Assembly: GCF_027922365.1 (NCBI RefSeq)
Contig: NZ_BSFN01000011.1
Location: 62,001 to 126,000, forward strand
Direction of reading: 5' to 3'
Source of the DNA: Pseudomonas turukhanskensis
Lineage (GTDB): Bacteria; Pseudomonadota; Gammaproteobacteria; Pseudomonadales; Pseudomonadaceae
Length of the DNA stretch: 64,000 nucleotides
Shown here: positions 51,841-60,576 of the stretch, one piece after another
How positions within the stretch are numbered: position 1 is the first letter of the stretch
How the letters are laid out: each line of letters opens with the position of its first letter
The notes under the pieces: model-generated
The model's database searches: none
Told to the model about the DNA's origin: nothing
What the model saw: the letters and a program-made list of their open reading frames with translations, nothing else
Position numbers and translations under genes: made by a program

Positions 51841-52583
51841 TTGCGCGAAGCCTTGTGCGCGCTGCGGGCGCCCAGGCGCTGGCTCCAGCCCTTGGCGCCG
51901 CCTTTATCGCCGACATAGGCGAGCAGCAGTTGCCAGACCTCTTCCTGACTCCAGCTGCTGGCGCGGCGCAGCAGCGGCTCCAGGTCTTTGATGCGATCAC
52001 GCTTGCCGAATACCAGGCGCCGGGTTTTCTCCAGGTCGATCAACTGCGCATCGAAGCCTTCGGCCGATTCGCGCAGGAAAATATGCTTGGGATAAAAACA
52101 GCCGTGCATCTGATGAGCCGCGTGCAGGCGTCGCGCCAGTTCACCACAGGCCTTGAGAATGGCCATGCGCTGCACCTCGCTGTGGCTGTCCCAGTCGCGC
52201 AGCCAATGGTCGAGGTCTTGCCAGCCGTCCAGGGCGCGGGTCAGCAGAATGGCCTGGTGCTTGCCGTCCACATTGCGCTGGGCAAAGAACGCCGCGTGCA
52301 GCGCCGGAATGCCGAGCTTTTGATAGCGCTCGATATTGCGCAGCTCACGGGCAAAGGTCGGCTCGCCAAAAGGGTGCATCACACTGCGGGTCAGGTGGTT
52401 GGTCTGGCGCTTGAGGTAGTACGCCGACTCGCCCAGCACCAGGCGCGATACGGTGCTGTAGCCGCCACGCTCGGTATTGGGCTCGTCCACCGCGTCCAGC
52501 TCCAACGCCCACAGGGCGTCGAAGTTATCGAGCTGGTGAGCCGCCAGAATCGCGCGGTCCTCGGCAGCAATAAAGTCCTTCAT
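51837..52583 (-). CDS. wapQ: WapQ-like LPS kinase-fold protein, catalytic Asp replaced
   Basis: A 248-residue member of the Kdo/WaaP kinase superfamily. Ile/Val-rich N-lobe with YYLKRQTNH (ATP Lys). The catalytic loop reads HGCFYPKHIFL where WaaP has HRDCYICHFLL, putting Cys162 at the catalytic Asp position; the metal Asp (LIDLEKTRR, D183) remains. Four-base overlaps at both ends tie it to the kinase operon. Assignment to wapQ is by position and similarity; whether it is catalytically active is open. Confidence 0.82.
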   Translation of the reverse strand: MKDFIAAEDRAILAAHQLDNFDALWALELDAVDEPNTERGGYSTVSRLVLGESAYYLKRQTNHLTRSVMHPFGEPTFARELRNIERYQKLGIPALHAAFFAQRNVDGKHQAILLTRALDGWQDLDHWLRDWDSHSEVQRMAILKACGELARRLHAAHQMHGCFYPKHIFLRESAEGFDAQLIDLEKTRRLVFGKRDRIKDLEPLLRRASSWSQEEVWQLLLAYVGDKGGAKGWSQRLGARSAHKASRK

Positions 52584-53314
52584 TCCCGGCCCTCGAAGAA
52601 TTTCACGATCTTGCGGATCTGTTTTTTGTCCGCCGGGTGGAGCCTGGCGTGCCCGCTGTATTGCAGATAAAAGCGCAGACGCTGGGTGCTGGACAGCGTG
52701 TACTTGGCGACCTTGTCCAGACAGGCGAGGTCTTTGATGATCCGGTAGCGCAGGACAAAACCACGCCAGAACGCGCCGTTGGGGCAGTCGATAAAAAACA
52801 GTTTGCCCTGGTCATCCACCAGCAAGTTGCGCCACTTCAGATCGTTATGGGTGAAGTGATGGTCATGCATGGTCCGCGTGCCGTGGGCCAGTTGGCGGCT
52901 GATGCCGTCTACCCAGGCGCGGTCCTGCAGGCGCGCGTCACCGTTCTTGGCCATGCGCCCCAGGTCATCGGTATTGGGCAATTCACGGGTGATCATCGCG
53001 CCGCGCACGAAGGCCCCCTTGCAGCGCTCGTACCCACGGGCCACCACGTCGGCGGTGGGCAGGCCCCACTCGGCGAAGCGCTTGAGGTTCTGCCACTCAC
53101 TGCGTACCCGCAGGCGTCCCAGATAGGGGCGCAGGCCTTTGCCCGCGCTGCGGTAGCGCTTGACGTAATAGCGCACGCCGTCGCGCTCGATGCGGATGAC
53201 TTCGGACACCGGGTCGCGGGTCATGCGCTCGCCGGTCAGGGCGAACACAGCATCAAGGCTGCCAAAGTCGGCGGCGAGGCGCTGATAGGAAGGTTCCAGG
53301 TACCACGACGCCAT
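52580..53314 (-). CDS. wapP: WapP-like LPS heptose/sugar kinase
   Basis: A 244-residue kinase-fold enzyme with an intact loop THNDLKWRNLLV and LFFIDCPNG, and the N-lobe lysine in VRYYVKRYRSAGKGL. In P. aeruginosa WapP is one of the phosphotransferases that produce the heavily phosphorylated inner core. Its start lies in a TGATG overlap with waaP. Acts at the cytoplasmic face of the inner membrane before MsbA export. Confidence 0.88.
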   Translation of the reverse strand: MASWYLEPSYQRLAADFGSLDAVFALTGERMTRDPVSEVIRIERDGVRYYVKRYRSAGKGLRPYLGRLRVRSEWQNLKRFAEWGLPTADVVARGYERCKGAFVRGAMITRELPNTDDLGRMAKNGDARLQDRAWVDGISRQLAHGTRTMHDHHFTHNDLKWRNLLVDDQGKLFFIDCPNGAFWRGFVLRYRIIKDLACLDKVAKYTLSSTQRLRFYLQYSGHARLHPADKKQIRKIVKFFEGRE

Positions 53315-54135
53315 CAGAGCGCGTCCCCATAGCGTTGTTTGCGGTCGTACAGCTTGGCAGCCTTGCGTTCCAGCCAGGCCAGCAGCTCGGCCTCTTCACG
53401 CAGAATCTGGCGCAGGTTGCAGGTGCCTTTGGCGACGAGGAAATAGCTGCGCAGAAACCGCAGCTTGTCGCGCTGGGTGAGGCCAATATCCAGCGCCGAG
53501 AAGTACAGGGCGGCCAGATCTTTGTCGCGCCAGCGGCGGCTGATTTTCTCGCGGCTCTGCGCGCGGTGCAGGTCGATAACCGACAGTTTGAAATCATCGG
53601 CCGTCACCGGTTTGTCGGTGTGCAGCAGAAAGTGGCAGATATAGCAGTCGCGGTGATTGACCCCGGCGGCGTGCATCATGCCGGTCATGCGCGCCACTTC
53701 GGCGATCAAGGCCCGCTTCAGGCGCGGCTCGGGCGGCTGCGTGCGCCAGTCGATGCTGAAGTCTTCCAGGCTGACGGTGGGCGCCAATTCCTCGGTGACG
53801 ATAAACGAGTGCTGCGCCGCCGGGTTGTTGCCGCGCTCGCCGAAGGCTACGGCGGTCATGGTCGGCACGCCCACTTCGGTCAGGCGCTCGATGGCTTTGA
53901 GCTCCTGCCCGGCACCAAGCACCGGCAGTTTGGCGGTCAACAGGTTCTTGAAGATTTCGCCCCAGCCGATGCCGCGGTGAATTTTCACGAAGTAGCCACG
54001 ACCATCGACTTCGGTGCGCAGGGTGCGGCGGCCTTCCAACTCGCGGTACACCTGGCCGTCAAGGCGCTCGACGGCATCAAAGGCGTCCTGCCCGGCCCAC
54101 AGCCGCTTGAACGGCTCAGTCAGCATCAGCTTCAC
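53314..54135 (-). CDS. waaP: WaaP (RfaP), LPS core heptose I kinase
   Basis: Phosphorylates O-4 of heptose I, needed for outer-membrane integrity and polymyxin/hydrophobic drug resistance in pseudomonads. The 273-residue protein has FVKIHRGIGWGEIFKNLL, IVTEELAPTVSLED, the catalytic loop NHRDCYICHFLL (D163) and SVIDLHRAQ (D188). Starts at GTG 54135, overlapping the waaG stop as GTGA. Full length. Confidence 0.95.
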   Translation of the reverse strand: MKLMLTEPFKRLWAGQDAFDAVERLDGQVYRELEGRRTLRTEVDGRGYFVKIHRGIGWGEIFKNLLTAKLPVLGAGQELKAIERLTEVGVPTMTAVAFGERGNNPAAQHSFIVTEELAPTVSLEDFSIDWRTQPPEPRLKRALIAEVARMTGMMHAAGVNHRDCYICHFLLHTDKPVTADDFKLSVIDLHRAQSREKISRRWRDKDLAALYFSALDIGLTQRDKLRFLRSYFLVAKGTCNLRQILREEAELLAWLERKAAKLYDRKQRYGDAL

Positions 54136-55253
54136 GCGCGCGCCTCCAGAATCACATCGGCGGCGCGCTGCGGCAGGCTGTAGAGGTCTGCCGTATCAGC
54201 GAACGCCAGGCCGTTGGCCGCCCAGGCGGCACGCTGCGCATCGTCTTCGAGCATGGTTTGCAACGTGGTGTTTAGCTGTTCCTGCTGGAACGGGCTGGGT
54301 ACCACGCGGCCGCAATCAGCTTCTTCGATGTAGTGGGCGTAGCCGCACACATCGGTCACCAATACCGGCAGGCCGGCCACCAAGGCTTCCAGCAATACGG
54401 TGCCGGTGTTTTCGTTGTAGGCGGGGTGAATCAGCAGATCGGCACCCAGCAGAAAGCGCGGAATATCGCTGCGGCCCTTGAGGATCTGTACCTGCTCGCT
54501 GATGCCCAGTGCCGCCACCTGCAACAGGAACGGCTTGGGATCGTCCTGACCGATAACGATCAGGCGCGTGCGTTTTTTCAACTCTTTGGGCAAGGCGGCG
54601 ACGGCTTTGAGCGTGCGATCCAGGCCCTTGGTCTTGAACCCGGAGCCGATCTGCACCAGCAGCAAATCGTCGTCGGCCAGCTTGAACTCGCGGCGAAACT
54701 CCGCGCGAACCTCGGCGGCATTGGCCGGCGCGCGGCGGTCCGGAGCGATGCCCGGCGGCAGCAGGTGAAAGCGCTCGGCCGGGGTGGCGTAGTGTTTGAC
54801 GAACAGCGGCTGCTGCACTTCAGAAATCATCAGCACGTCGGTCTTGGCGGTCGGCGCAAACACCGCGCGCTCGTAGTCGGAAAAGTGCTTGTAGCGGCCC
54901 CACTTGCGGTACAGCGCGTTGCGCAGGTTCTGCGCTTTGTCTTCAAAGCAGCCGTCGGCGGCGTAGTACACATCCAGCCCCGGCATCTTGTTGAAACCCA
55001 CCACGCGGTCCACCGGCCGCTTGGCCAGATCGGCCTGCACCCAGGCCAGCAGCTTTTCGTTGCGGCGGTGGTTGAACAACGCTTTGACCGGCGCCACCCG
55101 CACTTCGAAACCAGGCGGAATATCGCCTTCCCAGATCAGCGTGTACACGCGAATGCTGTGGCCGCGCTGCTGGCACTCCAGGGCGATGCGCATAAAGTCG
55201 CGCTGCAAGCCGCCGAAGGGAAAGTACTTGTACAGAACAAAAGCCAGTTGCAT
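54132..55253 (-). CDS. waaG: WaaG (RfaG), LPS core hexosyltransferase I
   Basis: A GT4 enzyme that adds the first hexose/hexosamine to heptose II. The 373-residue sequence has the acceptor-side YKYFPFGGLQRDFMRIALEC, LLQIGSGFKTKGLDRTLKA-like nucleotide-domain entry (VQIGSGFKTKGLDRTLKAVA), and the donor motif LIHPAYNENTGTVLLEALVA followed by GLPVLVTDVCGYAHYIEEAD. ATG 55253 overlaps the waaC stop as TGATG; the upstream GTG at 55256 is not needed. Confidence 0.95.
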   Translation of the reverse strand: MQLAFVLYKYFPFGGLQRDFMRIALECQQRGHSIRVYTLIWEGDIPPGFEVRVAPVKALFNHRRNEKLLAWVQADLAKRPVDRVVGFNKMPGLDVYYAADGCFEDKAQNLRNALYRKWGRYKHFSDYERAVFAPTAKTDVLMISEVQQPLFVKHYATPAERFHLLPPGIAPDRRAPANAAEVRAEFRREFKLADDDLLLVQIGSGFKTKGLDRTLKAVAALPKELKKRTRLIVIGQDDPKPFLLQVAALGISEQVQILKGRSDIPRFLLGADLLIHPAYNENTGTVLLEALVAGLPVLVTDVCGYAHYIEEADCGRVVPSPFQQEQLNTTLQTMLEDDAQRAAWAANGLAFADTADLYSLPQRAADVILEARA

Positions 55254-56254
55254 CACACGGTCTCCGGCGCCAACAGCAGGGCTTGTAACTCGGTGGCCAC
55301 ACGCTCGGGCAGCAGGTCATCGAAACAGGGTTTATCGCGGTCGCCCAGGCCAGCATTCGGGCCGGTGGCGCACAAGTGAATCTGCGAGCGGCCGTAGGCA
55401 CCAACGCGGCCCGGCAAAGTGGGGCCGTACAACGAAATAGTCGGTACATCGAGCGCAGCGGCCAGATGGCCAAGGCCGGTGTCCACCGCCACACAGGCTT
55501 GCGCCCCGGCAATCACCTTGGCCACGCCCGCCAAGTTTAATTTGGGCAGTACCACGGCGTTTTCCAACCCCGCTGCGATGCGCTCGGCACGTTGTTGCTC
55601 GGCGTCGTTGCCCCACGGCAGGCGAATGGCGTAGCCCAGCTCGCTCATTTGTTCAGCCAGACGGCGCCAGTAATTCTCCGGCCAGTGCTTGCTGGCCCAG
55701 GTGGTGCCGTGCAGAAACAACAGGTATGGCGGCGCATTGGGATCGGCCAATTGCGCGCGGTTCAACCCGTAGTCGCCAATGCCGGGCGGCAGCGGATAGT
55801 CCAGCGCCAGGGCAAACAATTGGCGCACGCGCTCCAGCGCATGCTGCTCGCGCGGCACAGGGTAGGTGCGGTCGTAGAACCGGCAGGCAATCGGCTCGCG
55901 CGCCGAATCACGGTCAAAACCAGCAATCGGGCCCTGTACGTAACGGGTCAGCCAGGCGCTTTTGAGCAGGCCTTGCGCATCAATCACCAGGTCGTAGCGG
56001 GTTTCGCCCAGGCGCTGCTTGAAGCGTTTCCAATCGCCATTCTTAAAGGTCTGCCACAGGTTTTTGCGCCAGCGGCGAATGGCCACTGGAATTACCTGAG
56101 CCACGGCCGGGTGCCAGGCCGGAATCTCGGCAAACCCTTCTTCCACCACCCAGTCAAACTGAATGCCGGGAATGGCGCGGGCCGCGTCGGTCAGCGCCGG
56201 CAGGGTATGAATCACATCGCCGAGCGACGAGGTTTTGATCAGCAGAACCCGCAT
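55253..56254 (-). CDS. waaC: WaaC (RfaC), heptosyltransferase I
   Basis: Adds the first L-glycero-D-manno-heptose to Kdo2-lipid A, using the ADP-heptose made by HldE. The 333-residue GT9 enzyme begins MRVLLIKTSSLGDVIHTLPA and has FDWVVEEGFAEIPAWHPAV, YDLVIDAQGLLKSAWLTRYV, LFLHGTTWASKHWPENYW and AVDTGLGHLAAALDVPTISL. ATG 56254 lies in a TGATG overlap with waaF. Confidence 0.96.
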   Translation of the reverse strand: MRVLLIKTSSLGDVIHTLPALTDAARAIPGIQFDWVVEEGFAEIPAWHPAVAQVIPVAIRRWRKNLWQTFKNGDWKRFKQRLGETRYDLVIDAQGLLKSAWLTRYVQGPIAGFDRDSAREPIACRFYDRTYPVPREQHALERVRQLFALALDYPLPPGIGDYGLNRAQLADPNAPPYLLFLHGTTWASKHWPENYWRRLAEQMSELGYAIRLPWGNDAEQQRAERIAAGLENAVVLPKLNLAGVAKVIAGAQACVAVDTGLGHLAAALDVPTISLYGPTLPGRVGAYGRSQIHLCATGPNAGLGDRDKPCFDDLLPERVATELQALLLAPETV

Positions 56255-57288
56255 CAATCGACCTCGACCGGGCCGGGCGCCAAACGCGCCAAGGCTTCCA
56301 CCACTGGCCGCGGCTTGAGTTCGCGCAGGCAGTTGTAGTGGCCGAAGCGGCAGGTGCGGTCAAAGCACGGGCTGCATTCGATGCCCAGGCGCACGATTTC
56401 CACCTGGTCGGCCAAGGGCGGGGTAAAGCCGGGCGACGTGGAGCCATAAATAGCCACCAGCGGGCGGTTCAAGGCGGCGGCTACGTGCATCAGACCGGAG
56501 TCGTTGGAGGCCACGGCGTTGGCGCAGGACAACAGATCGATCGCCTCGGCCAACGAGGTTTCGCCGGCCAGGTTATGGGCTTCTTCGCGCAGGCCGGGAA
56601 TCAGCCGGGCACGAATGGCCTCACCCACCGGGTGATCATTTTTCGACCCGAACAACCACACCTGCCAGCCTTCACGGATTTTCAGCTCAGCCACCTTGGC
56701 GTAGTGCTCGCTGGGCCACTTCTTCGCCTCACCAAACTCGGCGCCAGGGCACAGGGCCAATACCGGGCGGTCCAGGGTCAGGCCGAACTTGGCCAACGCC
56801 GCATCGCGGCTCTGCGGCTCAATGCGCAGGCTGGGCTGTGGATAAGGTTTGGGCAGCTCGGCGCCCGGCTCATAGGCCAGGGCCATAAAGCGCTCGATCA
56901 TCAGCGGGTAGCGTTCTTTGTCGAGCGTGCGCACGTCGTTGAGCAGGCCGTAACGCAGCTCGCCTTTCCAGCCGGTGCGTTTGGGAATACTGGCGAAGAA
57001 TGGCACCAGCGCCGATTTGAGCGAGTTGGGCAGCACAATGGCCTGATCGTACTGGCCAGCCAGCGACTTGCCGATGCGCCGGCGCGTGCCCAGTTCGAGC
57101 GCGCCATGGCCCAGAGGAAAGCTCAGGGCCTGGCGCACCTCGGGCATGCGCTCAAGAATCGGCCGGCTCCAGTCGGGCGCCAGCACGTCGATCTGGCAGT
57201 CGGGGTGGCGCTGTTTCAGGCACTGGAACAGGGTCTGGGCCATCACCATGTCACCGACCCAGCTCGGCCCTACGATCAGTATGTTCAT
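56254..57288 (-). CDS. waaF: WaaF (RfaF), heptosyltransferase II
   Basis: Adds the second heptose of the inner core. The 344-residue GT9 enzyme has MNILIVGPSWVGDMVMAQTL, LALCPGAEFGEAKKWPSEHY, and VASNDSGLMHVAAALNRPLV with AIYGSTSPGFTPPL. ATG 57288 has GCGGAG before it. First gene of the seven-gene minus-strand core operon that runs to the two-lobed kinase at 50419. No ilvE lies between it and glnE, unlike P. aeruginosa. Confidence 0.96.
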   Translation of the reverse strand: MNILIVGPSWVGDMVMAQTLFQCLKQRHPDCQIDVLAPDWSRPILERMPEVRQALSFPLGHGALELGTRRRIGKSLAGQYDQAIVLPNSLKSALVPFFASIPKRTGWKGELRYGLLNDVRTLDKERYPLMIERFMALAYEPGAELPKPYPQPSLRIEPQSRDAALAKFGLTLDRPVLALCPGAEFGEAKKWPSEHYAKVAELKIREGWQVWLFGSKNDHPVGEAIRARLIPGLREEAHNLAGETSLAEAIDLLSCANAVASNDSGLMHVAAALNRPLVAIYGSTSPGFTPPLADQVEIVRLGIECSPCFDRTCRFGHYNCLRELKPRPVVEALARLAPGPVEVD

Positions 57289-57306
57289 TCAAACTCCGCA
57301 AATGAG

Positions 57307-57330
57307 CAGGGAGGCGTTTGAGCCTCCCTG
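57307..57330. terminator. Hairpin between glnE and waaF
   Basis: CAGGGAGGC, loop GTTTGA, GCCTCCCTG: nine perfect pairs, 19-42 bases before waaF. There is no T-tract after it on the minus strand, so it may be an attenuating or RNA-processing hairpin and not a strong terminator. Confidence 0.5.
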
Positions 57331-57380
57331 TCACTGCTAATGCAAATAGTAAGTCTGCCAATGTGTGCAACGCAGGAAGC

Positions 57381-60314
57381 TTAACTGAGCCCCAGTTCGC
57401 GCCAGATGCGCATCACTTCCTGGCGTTCATGCTGAAACTGCTCGCCGCTGACGGTGCCGGGCTGCTTTTGCAGGGCCAGGCGGTGTGAAGCGGAACGGTA
57501 GGCCTTGTAGACCTCTTGCAGCAGCGTGGCATCGGCGGCGGGCAACAAGCCCAGGCGCTCGAGGCCTTCCAGAATGCGAATGTTGTCGGTGTATTGCAGC
57601 AGCGGCGGATACGCGCCAGACCACGCCAAGGCCGCGTATTGCACCATAAATTCGATATCCACGATACCACCGGCATCCTGCTTGAGATCGAACGGCGCTG
57701 CGGCCTCGAAGGCATTTTGCCCGGTACCGGCGGCGGTTTGCTTGCTGCCCAGGTTGTCGCGCATCTTGGCGCGCATCTCGCTGACCTCAGCGCGCAGCGC
57801 TTGCAGCTCCCGGGTTTTGCCCAGCACCTTGGCGCGTACAGCTTCGAACGCCGCGCCCACCCGCTCGCTGCCCACCAGCACCCGAGCACGCACCAGCGCC
57901 TGGTGCTCCCAGGTCCAGGCTTCGTTCTCCTGATAGCGCTCGAAGGCACCAAGCGAACTCACCAAAAGCCCGGCTGCGCCGGAGGGGCGCAAGCGCATAT
58001 CCACTTCATACAGCTGACCGGAGTTGGTCTGCGCGGTGAGCAAGTGGATGATCCGCTGGCCCAGGCGGTTGAAGAACTGCGCGCCGTCGATAGGCTTGGC
58101 GCCATCGGTTTCGGCGTGCGGATCGCCGTCATGGATAAACACCAGATCGAGGTCCGAACCGTGGCCCAGTTCAATGCCGCCGACCTTGCCGTAACCGACG
58201 ATGATGAAATCCGGGTCACACAACCCGCCATCGGCGCGCTGCGGTGTGCCGTGCTTGGCCACCGTGTGGCGCCAGGCCAGGGCCAGCACCTGGTCCAGAA
58301 TGGCTTCAGCCAGCCAGGTCAGGTAGTCGCTGACCTTCATCAACGGCAACGCCCCGGAGATTTCCGAAGCCGCCACCCGCAGGCGGTGGGCCAGCTTGAA
58401 GTGGCGCAGGGCTTCCATCTGCTGTTCCAGATCGTCCTCGGGAATGCGGGTCAGGCGTTCGCGCAACTCAGCGGCCAGTTCCGGCGCCAAGGGCGGTTTG
58501 AACAGGCGGCCTTCATTAAGCAGTTCGTCCAGCAGCAGCGGAAAGCGGCTGATCTGCTCGGCAATCCACGGGCTGGCGGCGCACAGCGTCAGCAACTGCT
58601 GCAAGGCGCCGGGGTTTTCGGTGAGCAGCACCAGGTAGGCCGAACGCCGCGCCACCGCTTCGATCAGTGGCAGCACGCGCTCCAGCACCAGGTCCGGGTT
58701 TTCATGTTCGACGGCCTGCGCCAGCAGACGCGGAATAAAGGCATCCAACCGCTCACGCCCCAGGCGCTGCATGGCGCGCACCTGATTGCCACTGCGCAAG
58801 CCCGCCAGGCGCTGCCAGGCCGATTGCGCATCGGCAAACCCGGCGTCGGCCAGTTGCCGGCAAGCGCTCTCTTCATCCAGGGCGTCTTCCCACAGCGGTA
58901 GCCATTCGCTGCCGACGCACAGGTCGGCCTCGCCGTTTTCGTCTTCGTCGGGGTCGGCGATCACCTGGCGGAAGTGCCATTCGATGCGCCCGCGCCAGTA
59001 CATCAGGCGCTCATGGAACGCCGCCCAGGTATCGAAGCCCATGATAAAGGCGACGCGAGCGCGCTCGTCGTTGTTGTCCGGCAGCATCTGGGTCTGGCGA
59101 TCGGCAATGGCTTGAATGGCGTGTTCGGTGTAGCGCAAAAACTCGTAGCCATCGCGCATTTCGGCAACCACCGCCGGCGGCAGGTAGCCCTGCCCTTCCA
59201 GGGTTTTCAGCACCTTTAACAGCGGCCGCTGTTGCAGGCTGAGGTCGCGGCCGCCGTGGATCAGCTGGAACGCCTGGGCAATAAATTCCACCTCACGGAT
59301 ACCACCGGAACCCAGCTTGATGTTCTCGGCCATGCCTTTGCGCCGCACCTCCTGCTGAATCAGCAGCTTCATGGCGCGCAGTGCTTCGATGGCGGAGAAG
59401 TCGAGGTAACGGCGATAAACGAAGGGGCGCAGCATATCGAGCAGTTGCGCGCCGGCAGCCTGGTCGCCGCCCACCACTCGCGCCTTGATCATGGCGTAGC
59501 GTTCCCAGTCGCGGCCCTGGTCTTGGTAGTACTGCTCCAGCGCGTTGAAGCTGAACACCAACGAACCGGCCGAGCCGTAAGGGCGCAGGCGCATATCGAC
59601 GCGAAATACAAAACCGTCAACCGTAATGGCATCCAGCGCCTTGATCAGGCGCTGGCCGAGCTTGATAAAAAACTCCTGGTTGTCCAGCGAGCGTTTGACG
59701 CCTTCGGTTTCGCCGCCCTCGGGGTAGGCGAAGATCAGGTCGATATCGGACGACAGGTTGAGCTCCACCGCCCCCAGCTTGCCCATGCCCAGCACCACCA
59801 TATGCTGCGGCTCGCCGCTGCGCTGGCCTTTGGGCGTGCCGAACTGCTCGCAATGGCGCGGGTACAGCCAGTGGTAGGTGAGGTCGATGCTGGCATCCGC
59901 CAGATCGGAGAGATCGCGACAGGTCTGCGCCAGATCCGCCAGGCGGTTGATATCGCGCCAGATGATGCGCACCTGCTGGCGGTTACGCAGACGGCGCAGC
60001 ACCTGACCCAATTGCGCTTCGTCGGTACAGTCGGCCAGAGCGGCGGCCATCTGCGCACGCAAGTCGCCCGGTTGCAGGGAGCGTTCCAACTCGCCGCTGG
60101 CGGCCAGGGCCAGGAGGGTTTGCGGGTCGCGCACGGCCTGTTCGCTGACAAAGTCGCTGGCGCCGACTACACGCTTGAACGCTTCGAGGCGTTCGGCGGG
60201 CCAGGCATCGAATTGATCAGCGGCCTCACCCAGCGCCGCCCTGAACGACTGCTCGGCACGGTGAACAAAAGACTGAAGCGAAGAAGGCAACTCGACGAGC
60301 GGAGGCAAGTTCAT
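57381..60314 (-). CDS. glnE: GlnE, glutamine synthetase adenylyltransferase/deadenylase
   Basis: Adds and removes AMP on glutamine synthetase in response to PII and glutamine. The 977-residue protein has two nucleotidyltransferase domains: the N-terminal deadenylase with GMGKLGAVELNLSSDIDLIF and the C-terminal adenylylase with GYGKVGGIELGHGSDLDLVF. Between them, and after each, are helical PII-responsive regions (FIAQAFQLIHGGRDLSLQQR, EFMVQYAALAWSGAYPPLLQ). Full length. It is divergent from aceE. Confidence 0.97.
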   Translation of the reverse strand: MNLPPLVELPSSLQSFVHRAEQSFRAALGEAADQFDAWPAERLEAFKRVVGASDFVSEQAVRDPQTLLALAASGELERSLQPGDLRAQMAAALADCTDEAQLGQVLRRLRNRQQVRIIWRDINRLADLAQTCRDLSDLADASIDLTYHWLYPRHCEQFGTPKGQRSGEPQHMVVLGMGKLGAVELNLSSDIDLIFAYPEGGETEGVKRSLDNQEFFIKLGQRLIKALDAITVDGFVFRVDMRLRPYGSAGSLVFSFNALEQYYQDQGRDWERYAMIKARVVGGDQAAGAQLLDMLRPFVYRRYLDFSAIEALRAMKLLIQQEVRRKGMAENIKLGSGGIREVEFIAQAFQLIHGGRDLSLQQRPLLKVLKTLEGQGYLPPAVVAEMRDGYEFLRYTEHAIQAIADRQTQMLPDNNDERARVAFIMGFDTWAAFHERLMYWRGRIEWHFRQVIADPDEDENGEADLCVGSEWLPLWEDALDEESACRQLADAGFADAQSAWQRLAGLRSGNQVRAMQRLGRERLDAFIPRLLAQAVEHENPDLVLERVLPLIEAVARRSAYLVLLTENPGALQQLLTLCAASPWIAEQISRFPLLLDELLNEGRLFKPPLAPELAAELRERLTRIPEDDLEQQMEALRHFKLAHRLRVAASEISGALPLMKVSDYLTWLAEAILDQVLALAWRHTVAKHGTPQRADGGLCDPDFIIVGYGKVGGIELGHGSDLDLVFIHDGDPHAETDGAKPIDGAQFFNRLGQRIIHLLTAQTNSGQLYEVDMRLRPSGAAGLLVSSLGAFERYQENEAWTWEHQALVRARVLVGSERVGAAFEAVRAKVLGKTRELQALRAEVSEMRAKMRDNLGSKQTAAGTGQNAFEAAAPFDLKQDAGGIVDIEFMVQYAALAWSGAYPPLLQYTDNIRILEGLERLGLLPAADATLLQEVYKAYRSASHRLALQKQPGTVSGEQFQHERQEVMRIWRELGLS

Positions 60315-60373
60315 GATCTATCCTGTTGATCGACGTACAGCTCGGACCCCGCTCTGAGGCCCGGATTGTCGCG

Positions 60374-60421
60374 ATTCTTTCGTTTTAATGTGTACACAAT
60401 GTAGTTTTACTACGAAAGAAT
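60374..60421. promoter_or_regulatory. Nested dyads in the aceE promoter region
   Basis: ATTCTTTCGT (60374-60383) and ACGAAAGAAT (60412-60421) are perfect inverted arms. Inside lie the palindrome TGTGTACACA (60389-60398) and the dyad GTAGTTTTACTAC (60401-60413). Located between the divergent glnE and aceE. Confidence 0.6.
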
Positions 60422-60452
60422 GTGTCCCAAGGGCTGAAACGTCCGTCGATTT

Positions 60453-60465
60453 GTAGTAAAACTAC
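60453..60465. promoter_or_regulatory. Second GTAGT-N3-ACTAC operator-like site upstream of aceE
   Basis: GTAGTAAAACTAC, the reverse complement of the site at 60401-60413, with centres 52 bases apart, close to five helical turns. Probably two binding sites for one dimeric regulator of the pyruvate dehydrogenase genes. Confidence 0.6.
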
Positions 60466-60576
60466 ACGCGGCCGGTCCTACCTCCGGTAAATCCAAGAAT
60501 TTACGTGCCCGCCCATAAGGCCGGCAACGAACACAAGGTTTTCGATTCTGGAAGCCTTTCCGCCATGGAGCAAGCC

